A stretch of 64,000 nucleotides of DNA from Tomocerus qinae (Eukaryota; Arthropoda; Collembola; Entomobryomorpha; Tomoceridae): assembly GCA_020055645.1 (NCBI GenBank), contig CM034546.1, positions 86,428,001-86,492,000 on the forward strand, in the 5' to 3' direction. The position numbers and the translations under genes are program-made. Within the stretch, counting starts at the first letter, position 1; each line of letters opens with the position of its first letter. Shown one piece after another: positions 1 to 9,990 of the stretch. The notes below the pieces were generated by a model. It was not told the origin of the DNA and searched no databases. It was given only the letters and a program-made list of their open reading frames with translations.

Positions 1-204
1 CAACGACTTACCTTCTTTACCCTCTTGCCATCATTATCACTATCAGCAATTTAAACATCTGATAATGCATAGAGTGGTAATAAACCTATTAACCTAGGCA
101 GTAATTTAGATTAGGAGAGGAATGTTACAACAAAACACAATATCTTACATGAACTGTATATTGTCCTTTTATCTAAAGGTGATCCCCATCTAAAAGACAC
201 ATTA

Positions 205-586
205 CATAGAAAGGATACAGCAAAAAATTTGCACAGGAGGTATCTGTAACCAATACATTTCTATGGTAATAGACGTTTCCCACAATTCCAGGATAACACA
301 GGCAGGTACTGTAGTCATTTCAATACCTATTCATGTTAATTTAGTGACCGGTCACCAATTGTGGGAAACCTCTATTGCCATTTTTCGTCGTTTAACATGT
401 GAAGGTTCTGTCCGCCCGAACTGGCTCGTGTAAAAGGGATTTGGATATCATCACTAGGCGATCATCACGAGCCAGTTCGGGCGGACAGAACCTTCACATG
501 TTAAACGACGAAAAATGGCAATTACCATAGAAATGTATTGGTTACAGATACCTCCTGTGCAAATTTTTTGCTGTATCCTTTCTATG
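205..586. repeat. Inverted-repeat (fold-back) element with interrupted left arm
   Basis: The right arm (466-586, 121 bp) is the reverse complement of 205-270 plus 376-430 (66 + 55 = 121 bp). The extra 105 bp in the left arm is a separate insertion (next entry). The loop is about 35 bp. No coding sequence is visible. It is probably a MITE or a piece of one; outer target duplications were not recognised. Confidence 0.75.
271..373. mobile_element. Small ~103-bp MITE nested in an inverted-repeat arm
   Basis: It starts AGACGTTTCCCACAATT and ends with the near-perfect reverse complement (17-bp terminal repeats, one mismatch). The opposite arm of the surrounding palindrome (466-586) keeps the uninterrupted sequence and so acts as an empty site. 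Comparison gives an insertion with an AT duplication. The superfamily is not assignable. Confidence 0.7.
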
Positions 587-681
587 CTATGTGCTATTAG
601 ATACGATCAATCTTTGCGTGAAACCATAATAACGTAAACTGCCCAGTGCCCACATTTGTAAGGAATACATTTCCTTATAAA

Positions 682-782
682 GTGTTGACAAAAAGAGTAT
701 TGGTGTTGACAAAAAGGTGTTGACAAAAAAACCGTAAAAAATGTTGACAAAAGAGGGTTGACAAAAAGGTGTTGACAATTAG
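682..782. repeat. Short tandem array of a GTGTTGACAAAAAG-like unit
   Basis: About seven degenerate copies of a 13-18 bp unit containing GTTGACAAAA follow one another. Similar clustered 'gacaa' motifs occur at the ends of the Mutator-like remnant at 39.2-40.4 kb, so this may be the end of a decayed transposon. That link is inference. Confidence 0.5.
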
Positions 783-784
783 GG

Positions 785-1000
785 GTTCTGCCGGCTATTT
801 TCCCTTCGGCGTCGGCCAATTTCAACCACCTTATGCTGTGCTGATTTCCACTTCGGTTTCGGCTATTTCCCTTCTGCTTCGGCGCCGATGCTTCGGTGTA
901 GGCTAATTTCTATTCGGCGTGGGATAAAATTTTATTTCGGCTTCGGCTATTTTCCACTTCGGCGTGTGCTATTTTCTATTCGGCGTAAGGTAATTTCTAG
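785..1000. repeat. Degenerate 'TTCGGCTTCGGC' repeat block
   Basis: Multiple imperfect copies of TTCGGCGT / CTTCGGCTTCGGC alternate with TATTT or TAATTTC. Such arrays are common near hAT element ends, and the block runs directly into the hAT-end fragment at 1002-1078. A shorter similar block is at about 15150-15200. Confidence 0.5.
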
Positions 1001-1001
1001 T

Positions 1002-1078
1002 ACCCGTTTTTTAAGTGAAGCGGTGTGGGTTTGTTGCCAAAATACCCCAACCCATAAAAATCCCGACCCACAACCCTG
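1002..1078 (-). mobile_element. Terminal fragment of the hAT-like family found whole at 62523-63324
   Basis: Read on the minus strand from 1078, the sequence begins CAGGGTTGTGGGTCGGG and matches the first ~75 bp of the 802-bp element at 62523, including the cccaccccac-like and ttaaaaaacc stretches. The rest of that element is absent, so this is a truncated copy. Confidence 0.7.
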
Positions 1079-2301
1079 GTGCCTTCAGTGTACTAGCCTG
1101 TAGCCTACCTGGTTTCCAGAGAACTGGTGCCTTAAAAATATTGCTATTTAATGGATAGGGATAGATAAAATAGAATACAAAATTATTATTAAATTACTTT
1201 AAACATTTTCACATCTGAAAATCTGATTTCATTAGCAGGCACGGATCCAGTGATTTGGTCAAAGGGGCTGTTGCAAGCATTAACAGTAACCAATTAACAT
1301 ATTCGCATTTCTCTGCGCCCCTTCTGGTTATGTGCTAGTTCATTAGGACTAACATTGTGGCTAAGATCTATTCAGCTTAGTGGATTTTTCATTACTATTG
1401 TTTGAATTTTCATTTCCGTAAAAGCTAAAAAAAACTTAAAATTTACCATTTACCCCTTAGAGCCTGGCATGCCCTTTGAGATGACACTCTCGTAAGCTAG
1501 GCCGTCACCTTAAAATTCCTTGTCCTCTCAAAGACTACGACATATACACCTACACTAGGGGTGCACCGACGCATCGGCGGCCAACGCAACCATTTTCTTG
1601 TTTTGCCGATGCCATCGGTATCGGTTGGCCGATTCTTTTATTTATGATTTTAAAATAATTTGTCTTACATCAGTTACATCTATTGCTGCTCTATCTAAAA
1701 TTTGTCTTTAAAATTCATTATTGCTCATATTCGTTGTTAATCTATAATAATATGTGCATTCCATTTCTGCTTATTTTGATAGTCAATCTATTTGTAATTC
1801 CTTTGTGAGTTCCCATCTAGAAGACCTTCTGGCTTGGGAAGGTGTTCTTACGTTGAAATATGAAACTTTAGGAAGTCAATCAACTCCATAATAGATGATT
1901 TTAAAAAATAATATTTTTAAAAAATGACCCGCCGTTCGGAAGTTATGGCGGGTTTTCTGCCGAGGGGGGTTTGCAAAAGTTATCCCCGATTTTCTCGAAA
2001 AGTATTCATCCGATTTCAATGGGATTTTTTTTGTTGTGTTCCCAAATACATTCCTGATAAGGGGTAAAAATCAATTTTTGGTCAATGTTTCAAAATTTTG
2101 AAAAAAAATTAATCGAAATTTCGAAAATCACAATTTTTTGAAATTTGGCATAATCTTGCTTTCGGTATGGTTGTTATGTTATCTATAATGCATATCAGCA
2201 AAGCAAATATCCATATCACTATATTTCTTATACTTATACTGCCTATTCCATGACCTTTTGCCAGAATTTGCTGTTTTTTCTAAGTCTTCTTATCTTCTCT
2301 T

Positions 2302-2571
2302 ATGTCAACGAATGCAGTCATTCAACATTCACCGAAAAGAGCGACAAAGTCACTCTTGGAAATATTGTGCTATTATACTATGTACAGCAGATGCATGAGT
2401 CATATATGTAGTCATCATCGGTTCATGACTAATGTCATAATCGCCACTGCTCCTTCTTCTTCAGCTCCTGATAATGCTGTACACTTAAATAGAACTTCGC
2501 CCATGTTTGTGAGAGGGACAAAAGTCATTATTCAAAAGAAAAGGAACTCAAAGAAACCTAAGCGTGAATAA
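2302..2571 (+). CDS. Hypothetical 89-aa ORF, left-arm copy
   Basis: An open frame of 89 codons starting MSTNAVIQHSP and ending in a basic tail (KKRNSKKPKRE). It contains a Cys/His cluster (C-Y-Y, R-C-M-S-H-I-C-S-H-H) around residues 23-40. I recognise no family. The same frame is present inverted at 3394-3663 with a single amino-acid difference (P/L in the ATAP/ATAL stretch). The duplication follows from the palindrome, so it is not independent evidence of coding. It may be chance. Confidence 0.25.
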   Translation: MSTNAVIQHSPKRATKSLLEILCYYTMYSRCMSHICSHHRFMTNVIIATAPSSSAPDNAVHLNRTSPMFVRGTKVIIQKKRNSKKPKRE

Positions 2572-3393
2572 TAATTTTCTTGGAACCTGCTAGTTAGATG
2601 GTTTAGTGCCTTAGTATATTGATGTTCAACTTTGCGCTTTAGGTACCTAAAACTAACCTGATTATATATTTCCATGAAAAGGGACACATTGTTATAGGTT
2701 CAAAAGTCATAGTTCGCCCGCTTGTTAGCCAACGCATTACTGCATTGCTTTTCCACCTGGCTTAAATAGGTTTAAAATCGCTCAGTTTAATCATTTAACT
2801 CACAGTCGTCTACTTCATTTGAGTCTTCAGCAGTGATTTTGTATTGTCGAACATTGAAATCTCGTCTACTTCAATTCTTCGCCACACCATTTCCTGAGTC
2901 TAAAACAGTGATTTCCAAATATTTAAATCTACAATAAAGTAAGTAACTTCCGAGAATCTCAAATTGTTCATTTGACGCATTGGCAACTCTTTTGGAACGC
3001 CTTTTACAATTTCTTCAGTACATTTCCGTTGCAAGTAAATCGTTTTCAATTCGTTTGTGCGGTACAACTAATGCGTTTTCTCAATAATTCACTTTTTCCA
3101 AAAGAGTTCAATGTTCGACAATACAAAATCACTGCTGAAGACTCAAATGAAGTAGACGACTGTGAGTTAAATGATTAAACTGAGCGATTTTAAACCTATT
3201 TAAGCCAGGTGGAAAAGCAATGCAGTAATGCGTTGGCTAACAAGCGGGCGAACTATGACTTTTGAACCTATAACAATGTGTCCCTTTTCATGGAAATATA
3301 TAATCAGGTTAGTTTTAGGTACCTAAAGCGCAAAGTTGAACATCAATATACTAAGGCACTAAACCATCTAACTAGCAGGTTCCAAGAAAATTA

Positions 3394-3663
3394 TTATTCA
3401 CGCTTAGGTTTCTTTGAGTTCCTTTTCTTTTGAATAATGACTTTTGTCCCTCTCACAAACATGGGCGAAGTTCTATTTAAGTGTACAGCATTATCAGGAG
3501 CTGAAGAAGAAAGGGCAGTGGCGATTATGACATTAGTCATGAACCGATGATGACTACATATATGACTCATGCATCTGCTGTACATAGTATAATAGCACAA
3601 TATTTCCAAGAGTGACTTTGTCGCTCTTTTCGGTGAATGTTGAATGACTGCATTCGTTGACAT
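3394..3663 (-). CDS. Hypothetical 89-aa ORF, mirrored right-arm copy
   Basis: Mirror image of the frame at 2302-2571 in the other palindrome arm; the translations differ at one residue. It shares the Cys/His cluster and basic C terminus. No known domain is recognised. Treat as an unproven frame inside a transposon-like palindrome. Confidence 0.25.
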   Translation of the reverse strand: MSTNAVIQHSPKRATKSLLEILCYYTMYSRCMSHICSHHRFMTNVIIATALSSSAPDNAVHLNRTSPMFVRGTKVIIQKKRNSKKPKRE

Positions 3664-4299
3664 AAGAGAAGATAAGAAGACTTAGAAAAAACAGCAAATT
3701 CTGGCAAAAGGTCATGGAATAGGCAGTATAAGTATAAGAAATATAGTGATATGGATATTTGCTTTGCTGATATGCATTATAGATAACATAACAACCATAC
3801 CGAAAGCAAGATTATGCCAAATTTCAAAAAATTGTGATTTTCGAAATTTCGATTAATTTTTTTTCAAAATTTTGAAACATTGACCAAAAATTGATTTTTA
3901 CCCCTTATCAGGAATGTATTTGGGAACACAACAAAAAAAATCCCATTGAAATCGGATGAATACTTTTCGAGAAAATCGGGGATAACTTTTGCAAACCCCC
4001 CTCGGCAGAAAACCCGCCATAACTTCCGAACGGCGGGTCATTTTTTAAAAATATTATTTTTTAAAATCATCTATTATGGAGTTGATTGACTTCCTAAAGT
4101 TTCATATTTCAACGTGAGAACACCTTCCCAGGCCAGAAGGTCTCTTAGATGGGAACTCTGTATTTGGTAGTGTAAATATTGATTTGCTTGTAATGTTTCT
4201 TCCTTTTTATTTTGAAATATTAGTCAATGTCGACCTAATTTATTGAATTACTGTTTATTTTTAGTATTCCTAATTTCTACTATTATTCCAATGAGGCAC

Positions 4300-4345
4300 G
4301 GTCCCTTTCACACAGGCTTCTGTTACGGCTTGCCGTTGGCTTTTA
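4300..4345 (+). repeat. Short dispersed repeat (gcttctgttacggcttgcc family)
   Basis: Related ~50-bp segments containing gcttctgtta(cgg)cttgc occur at about 41508-41560 (+), 49322-49372 (-) and 58555-58606 (+), the last three preceded by tttactcaggcga. All end near ctgtaggttt and then diverge, which suggests a shared 3' end of a dispersed repeat. In several copies the frame reads YSGELLL, but no protein family is evident. Confidence 0.5.
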
Positions 4346-4585
4346 TTATTTATTTATTCTTCGAGGATGTGACCAGTGTTCTTTACATTGAAGTAATATT
4401 AATAATTTATTAATGCTTGTTGTGAGCAAACTGCCCATTAGCGATTTTTCGTTATTTTGTTGTGTTGTAAATAATTCATAAAACGTAGAAAGTTGCGCTG
4501 CATCGGCCTAATTAAATATGCCGATACATGTGAATCGACCAAATTCCCGCATTGGTGCATCTCTAACCTGCACTCGTACAAAACA

Positions 4586-4629
4586 AGCACAACCCACCGC
4601 ACCCACGCGTGGGTGCGGTGGGTTGTGCT
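4586..4629. repeat. Perfect 44-bp GC-rich palindrome
   Basis: 22 bases starting AGCACAACCCACCGC are followed immediately by their exact reverse complement with no loop, centred on ACGCGT. A second palindrome lies just to the right (4640-4655, CTACGTGGCCACGTAG, inside larger TGAATGCTACG/CGTAGCATTCA arms 4634-4666). It sits 20 bp outside the hAT-like element that ends at 4565. Confidence 0.8.
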
Positions 4630-4681
4630 GCTGTGAATGCTACGTGGCCACGTAGCGTAGCATTCATTCCTCGTTCAAAAG

Positions 4682-4915
4682 TTAAGATGTATAATATGTT
4701 AATACTGACGTCCGGTATAACCTTTGGCTTCTAATATTTAATAGTTTGCTGGACTCTTTGACATCAGATTTATTGAGTAATAGACGAATGGACGACCTCT
4801 TGGCATCTTCTATCTCTTCTACTAATAAATCTACTACTTCCACTTCTTCATCTATGCTCAGGTGCCTGCATATGCTCATCGCTTTGTTTGTTTCTTCTAC
4901 TACTGTATTGTACAT
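4682..4915 (-). CDS. Hypothetical 77-aa ORF
   Basis: A 77-codon frame rich in Glu, Leu and Lys (for example IDEEVEVVDLLVEEIED near residues 21-37), with more protein-like composition than neighbouring random frames. No family is recognised, and no splice sites or promoter can be tied to it. It lies between a palindrome and repeats, so it may be a relic exon or chance. Confidence 0.15.
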   Translation of the reverse strand: MYNTVVEETNKAMSICRHLSIDEEVEVVDLLVEEIEDAKRSSIRLLLNKSDVKESSKLLNIRSQRLYRTSVLTYYTS

Positions 4916-5049
4916 TGTACCTATATTATATAGTCAGGAGTCTGAGTACTTTTTGCTCCACCGTGCTCTTTTTTCCCCTCAAATTTCATTTAGCATAAGT
5001 TGGTACACGGAAGTATTATTACCTACTTAGTACTACCATTTTATATAGT

Positions 5050-5230
5050 ATGCTTTTGTGCCAATTTATTCTGAAAAGAAGGGGTGGGATTTTAAACAAA
5101 AATACCTCGTAATTAGTTAGTAACTAAGGTGATTTTCTAAAAATTTGACTCCGACTCTTGATTCTCTTATTACGAAGTGATAAGAATAGAATACAGGAAA
5201 TCTTGATTACTATATATGTAGCTTTGTGTG
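5050..5230. repeat. Dispersed repeat, direct partner at about 58970-59400
   Basis: ccaatttattctgaaaagaa followed further on by actcttgattct...aagaatagaataca recurs in the same orientation at 58973 and 59333-59400, with different spacer lengths. It is probably a decayed interspersed repeat. No gene is seen. Confidence 0.5.
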
Positions 5231-5602
5231 CTTTGTCGTATTATGACTTGACATCGAAATCAGTATCGTTTGTAGTTTTTATTTGTAGACTTAGTTCTTC
5301 GTTCCCACCCCTCCATTTTTCAACTTACGAATAAATGTTGTAGACTGGGAGAGATGAGATATCAGCCTGGGATAGAATGATGGAATGGATGGATAAATAA
5401 CTCTTGGCCGCTAGACTGAGGGATATATCTAATGTTATCTACATATATTATGGTTATAGTTACATTAAGGTTCAGGTATTTTCAAAATACGAGGAAATTC
5501 ATTAAAAAAGTTCAAGTAAAGGTTACGGGGAAGTATCTATGGCTACGTTTTAAAAGTACATAGAGGCATAGAAATTTACTCTATGACAATACTGAAAAAT
5601 AC

Positions 5603-5899
5603 TTTTTTGGAAAACTTGTAACTCCTCCGAGAATACTGCTCGTAGAAAGACAAGATTGGACTCTAAAATTCCAGAAAAGGTTGTTTTAACCAAGTACGTT
5701 GGAAAATTTTAAAATTTTACCTATGGTTGCGAGATATTGCCTCTTTTTCCACAAAAACATTAATATCTCAAAATCGGAAGTAAAAATGTTGAATATTCCA
5801 ACGTACTTGGTTAACACAACCTTTTCTGGGATTTTAGAGTCCAAACTTGTCTTTCTACGAGCAGTATTCTCGGAGGAGTTACAAGTTTCCAAAAAAAAG
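5603..5899. mobile_element. Fold-back MITE, ~100-bp arms
   Basis: 5603-5703 is the imperfect reverse complement of 5798-5899 (key words cgtagaaagacaag, aagtacgttgga, actcctccgagaat). The spacer is about 95 bp. A relative with similar words (tccgagaatatt, cgtagaaagacgaagttgg) is at 21020-21785. Open frames on both strands here are by-products of the mirror symmetry. Confidence 0.65.
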
Positions 5900-5958
5900 T
5901 TTAGAGCTATTTTGATAGTCGAGTTCAAGTCACGTGACTTGGTAACCGGGAATCTTAA

Positions 5959-7471
5959 GGGAAGCGTATGAATCTGAAAGTGAGAAAACTCGATAATTTT
6001 GTATATAGTACAATAACCATGGATATAATTTTAAATGAAGCAGAATAGACAATTTATTGCACAAAAGTAGTTTGTAAAGCTCTTTCTTGTTCTATCTCTT
6101 CTTGCTACTCATCACTTATCATCACCTTTGAATTTAAATATCTCCGAACCGAATATTACTTATTGGGACTGTGTATACCAATGTGTTATAACCCCATAAG
6201 GAATTTTTAAGTTTTCTTCTCTCGACTGGGTTGAATCTTGAATTTAGGCAACGGTACCTCGTTGCCGTTGTTGATGGTAAACATTGTTGCCAATTCATCT
6301 TTTACCACCGGCAACAAAGGCAACACTCATTTGGTTATATAATAAACTTATCATATACAACAAACCTAACCTAAATGAAATAAACAAAATCGACAGTTAT
6401 CTATAAAAATTATTAGGTTAGGTTCATTACATTCAAAACTGGTGGAATGTCATTATTCCCCAGATCCCCCCTTTATAATTTGTTTATTTCATTTAGGCTA
6501 GGTTTTTTATATCCGTAAAATATGGAACGGTAGGACTATATTAATTTATTATAAGTGTTAAAAGTCATTGATGAGGGTGTTGCCGGTGGTAAGTGGTAAA
6601 AGATGAATTGGCACCAATGTTTACCGTCAACAACGCCCTACTGGCAACGAGGTACCACTGTCTATAATCAGTCCTCGACTGTGAACAAACTAATTTTTGA
6701 TACTGTTGTGATGCTGTTTTCCACTCCGACACTTTGGAAACCCATTCCATCACATTAGAAACTCAATCCAACACAGCTGTCATATTTTCAAGATTTATGA
6801 AAAATCAGTTTTACATAAATAAAGTAGGGAAGAGAGAGAAGTCATGCCTCATTCGCATGCCTCAGGTTGACTGAGAGTTTGGCCCTACCTAATGGATTTT
6901 GGCTTAATCTATCGGGTCATCTAGACCTGTAGACACCGTCAAAACAAATACCAGGAGAATATCATAAAAATATGATTTTATAATATATTCTAGCGCTTCA
7001 GCATATTGGACTGACTGACAAGGTGACAAGTACAGGCAGTTTATTCACTGAGCCCCAGTTACAGTTTTTTAGATCATGAAGAACATATAATACAGTTTAC
7101 ATCCGACTTCCTTTACAGCAACCGAATCAACTCAAAAACCAATAGACCTACAAAAAAGTTTAAATAGGCAAACAGAGGCAAACAGATAGTCTAGAATCCT
7201 CTGCATTCGGCTCCGAAAGAATATTTCAAACATATTGGTCCAATCTGGAGATATAAACGTTTTCGTGCGGAATTTGCAATTAATCGAACCTACAGAAAAA
7301 AGTTTAAAATATTCTTTCGGAGCCGAATTCTGTAGGTTATGGAGTATCTTTTTCCCTATTTAAACTTTCTTGTAGCTCTTTTGGTTTTTGAGTTGATTCT
7401 TTTGGCGCAAAAAAAGTTAAGAGGCAATATGATAGTCAGAATAATTTACCGGTTGCCAACATACGCTTCCC
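5959..7471 (+). mobile_element. 1.5-kb TTAA-target non-autonomous DNA element, copy 1
   Basis: Starts GGGAAGCGTATG and ends CATACGCTTCCC. It is flanked by TTAA (5955-5958) and TTTA (7472-7475), which suggests a TTAA target as used by piggyBac-type transposases. A second copy of nearly the same length (1511 vs 1513 bp) is at 60542-62052 in opposite orientation, alignable along its length. No transposase frame is visible. Inside, 6225-6760 is an inverted-repeat block (ggcaacggtacctcgttgcc). The last ~380 bp resembles the short MITE at 14572-14981. Confidence 0.75.
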
Positions 7472-7879
7472 TTTAGAGAGATAACAATACTAATAAAGTC
7501 TAGATTTGAAATAATATTATTAAAATCGGGGTAGGGATTTCCGGGCCGGGTAAATAGAAAAAGGTTTTTATCAATAATAAAGGCTTTTAGAAATAGTCCA
7601 ATCGTCCATAACAAGAAGTAACTGGGTCATTAAAAAAGTACGAAAGTCAATAGATCTAGTGCAAAGGACAATATTAAATCATAATTATATGTCAAATGGG
7701 AACTTCGAATTTCGAAAAATATCGATGTTGAATAAACATGTCATATAGACGTTTTCGATGACAGGAAATCGTCAAATTTCGTTTTTGTTTGGGTTGGACG
7801 TTTCGGAATTTGTGTCGGTTTTGGAACTACTAGAGTCGTTTTGTACAAACGGAATTGATAAATACTCTGACGTCATAAC

Positions 7880-9110
7880 TCCGCCTAATGTCCAAATCAT
7901 CCCATGGCGATAATTTTCAAATCGAAACGGGAAATATCTCTGGCTTCTGATTGGTCGATGCATTTTTGAAATTGACCAATCAGGGCACAGCATTTCATTT
8001 CAAATTTTGTATGATTTTCATAAAGCATTCCCAGGGGAAATATTTATTGAAATACTGAACTTAGCACTACAGCATTGTGACTTGTGATATAAAGACACTA
8101 ACTTTTTTAGCATGTATGAATACCATCACAACCAGTGTGAGGGTGAAGACAATAGAATGTTTTGCTCTCTTTCTGCAGCCAGTTCGAGGTTTGGGTGCAT
8201 TCAGTTGACTTTTAGCTGTGAAAAATCCCGTGGTCATGGGATGCCATCGGGGCCTGCACCCAGTTTTTTCCTATCTAAACTGGCTGCAGAAAAAGAGCAA
8301 AACATCCTATTGTCTTCACCCTATAACATTCGAATCACACTGATCACAACCATCATAAATCATATAGATATAGATACACTGTACTAAACTCCATCATTTT
8401 AAATAAAACACGCTATTGGATTAACTATAAACTGTGACAACGTTACAATAGAGTAGACTATAGCTATAGTGTCAATCATTACTCCTTTCAGCAAAGCTAG
8501 TCTAGTCTATTTATGGTGTTTTTATTACAATTCGAAAGTTAATTTTATTATTTCATAGGATTGAGTACGCAATGAAATTGTATTAAAGCTTATATGATGA
8601 GGATGATGTTATGCTGTAAGTCTGCATTTTTTTAAAATTTACGATGGTGGTGATGGTATTCATACATGCTAAAAAATTTAGTCCGCATGTCTTTATATTT
8701 ACAAGTCACAATCACAATTCTATAATGCTAAGTTCAGTATTTCAATAAGTATTTCCCCTGGGAATGCTTTATGAAAATCATATAAAATTTGAAATGAAAT
8801 GCTGTGCTCTGATTGGTCAATTTCAAAAATGCATCGACCAATCAGAAGCCAGAGATATTTCCGTTTCGATTTGAAAATTATCGCCATGGGATGATTTGGA
8901 CGTTACAATTATCGCTAAGAGATATTTTTCAAATAATAACCGCAGTAAAAATCGCTTCTGATTGGTCGATGCATTTTTGAAATTGACCAATCAGAAAACA
9001 GAATTCCATAACAAAATTTTATATGATTTTCATAAATCATTCCCAAGGGAAATATTTATTTCAACACTGAACTTTAAACTACAGACTTGTGATAGGATAG
9101 GAAAATACGG
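7880..9110. mobile_element. CCAAT-rich inverted-repeat element with nested palindrome
   Basis: A ~200-bp unit (about 7910-8103) with gattggtcgatgcatttttg / aattgaccaatcag is present inverted at about 8640-8925, and again in the original orientation at about 8925-9110. The centre carries another palindrome: 8135-8185 pairs with 8275-8340 (agacaata..gttttgctct, ctgcagccagtt). An open frame at 8112-8387 lies across that palindrome and is not credible as a gene. Confidence 0.65.
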
Positions 9111-9169
9111 ACTAAAGCCTAAACTAAAGTCGCAGGTTTGAAGGCAAAACTTAGTCAGTTCACGGTGTA

Positions 9170-9990
9170 GTTCATGATTTCATAACTATACTGTCCGTAT
9201 CTATTTGGTTTTAGTTCATGATTAAGGTTAGTTTCAGTTACCGATGAGTTTCCCGTAACTATACTGTTCAGATCACGATCACGGTGAGATTGCGTTGTGG
9301 TTCCATTTTCATTTTGTCGTAACTATACTGTTCAGTTTCCGATCCAGTTTAATTACAGTTTCTCGAAACTTATCACGTTTCAACAACCCAACGGCAGCCG
9401 ATTTGGAAACTGATCGAAACGTATTCAGTTATGCTTTTGACCAATGGCGAAGCAGAATTCTGCTACAAGACGCGATTGCAAGTTGCCATTATGTTTCAAA
9501 TCAACTGATCTACCTGTCTGTTTGCTGTCTTCCATTTTTGCATCATCGATATTATTTCGGACAATCAAGAAAAAGGATTTAAATTTCAATCAAAATGTCT
9601 ACAAATAACGATACTGTAGAAATCGAAGAAAAACTGATAACTGTGGTAATTGAGCATCCATATCTGTATGATAAAAGTGATAGAGCTATAAAGATCATTT
9701 AAAAAAAGTCAACGCGTGGTCTTCGATTGCTTCACAAATGGAATTGGAAGGTAATAAACGCTGGCCACATTTTACTTTTTGGTCTATCGAGATCGGTGAT
9801 CGTCAAGTATAGCTACGAGAGTGTTCAGTTTAAGTTTAGCTCCAGTTGCCGTTGTGTAAAATTGAAGTATAGCCACGGAGCATTCAGTTTATATTTTAAA
9901 CTGGAAATGAAACGACAACTAAAGTAACCAAACAGTAAACTATAACTATTCCGTCACATTTCGCTCAAACGTGATCGTGAACGTAAACTT
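9170..9990 (+). mobile_element. PIF/Harbinger-like remnant carrying a MADF domain
   Basis: Both ends contain repeated subterminal words (gtaactatactgttcag on the left; ttcagtttaag, gtatagctacg on the right) in opposite orientation. A broken MADF-type frame (9595-9777) lies in the middle. PIF/Harbinger transposons encode a transposase plus a Myb/MADF-like DNA-binding protein. Only the second is seen here, so this would be a deleted copy. The superfamily assignment is inferred from that single domain. Confidence 0.5.
9595..9777 (+). pseudogene. MADF-domain DNA-binding protein fragment, frameshifted
   Basis: The ATG at 9595 opens a frame reading EEKLITVVIEHPYLYDKSDR, the start of a MADF fold (LI..V..HP.LYD). 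A one-base frameshift near 9686 then moves the match to YKDHLKKVNAWSSIASQM and ELEGNKRW, the second half of the domain (AW..IA..M). After RW the similarity stops and the element's terminal repeat begins. MADF proteins bind DNA, and in PIF/Harbinger elements they help target the transposase. The family match is confident; function is lost here. Confidence 0.65.

Larger units (their letters stand above)
1808..4160. repeat. 2.35-kb near-perfect palindrome (arms ~1.05 kb, ~245-bp loop)
   Basis: Positions in the left arm (about 1808-2860) pair with positions in the right arm (about 3107-4160) whose coordinates sum to about 5965-5968 throughout, so arm-to-arm indels are very few. Both arms contain the same 89-codon open frame in mirror orientation. 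The loop (about 2861-3106) repeats the word tcgtctacttcaat. Recent formation, or gene conversion between arms, would explain the high identity. Confidence 0.85.
1556..4565. mobile_element. 3.0-kb hAT-like non-autonomous element with palindromic core
   Basis: Left end TAGGGGTGCACCGACGC and right end (reverse complement) TAGAGATGCACCAATGC form ~17-bp imperfect terminal inverted repeats of hAT type, followed by GCCGATGC-rich subterminal sequence on both sides. Flanks are acctacac (1548-1555) and acctgcac (4566-4573), an 8-bp target duplication with one mismatch, the length usual for hAT. No transposase is visible. The interior is mostly the palindrome 1808-4160, which may be a later fold-back insertion. 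Confidence 0.7.
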
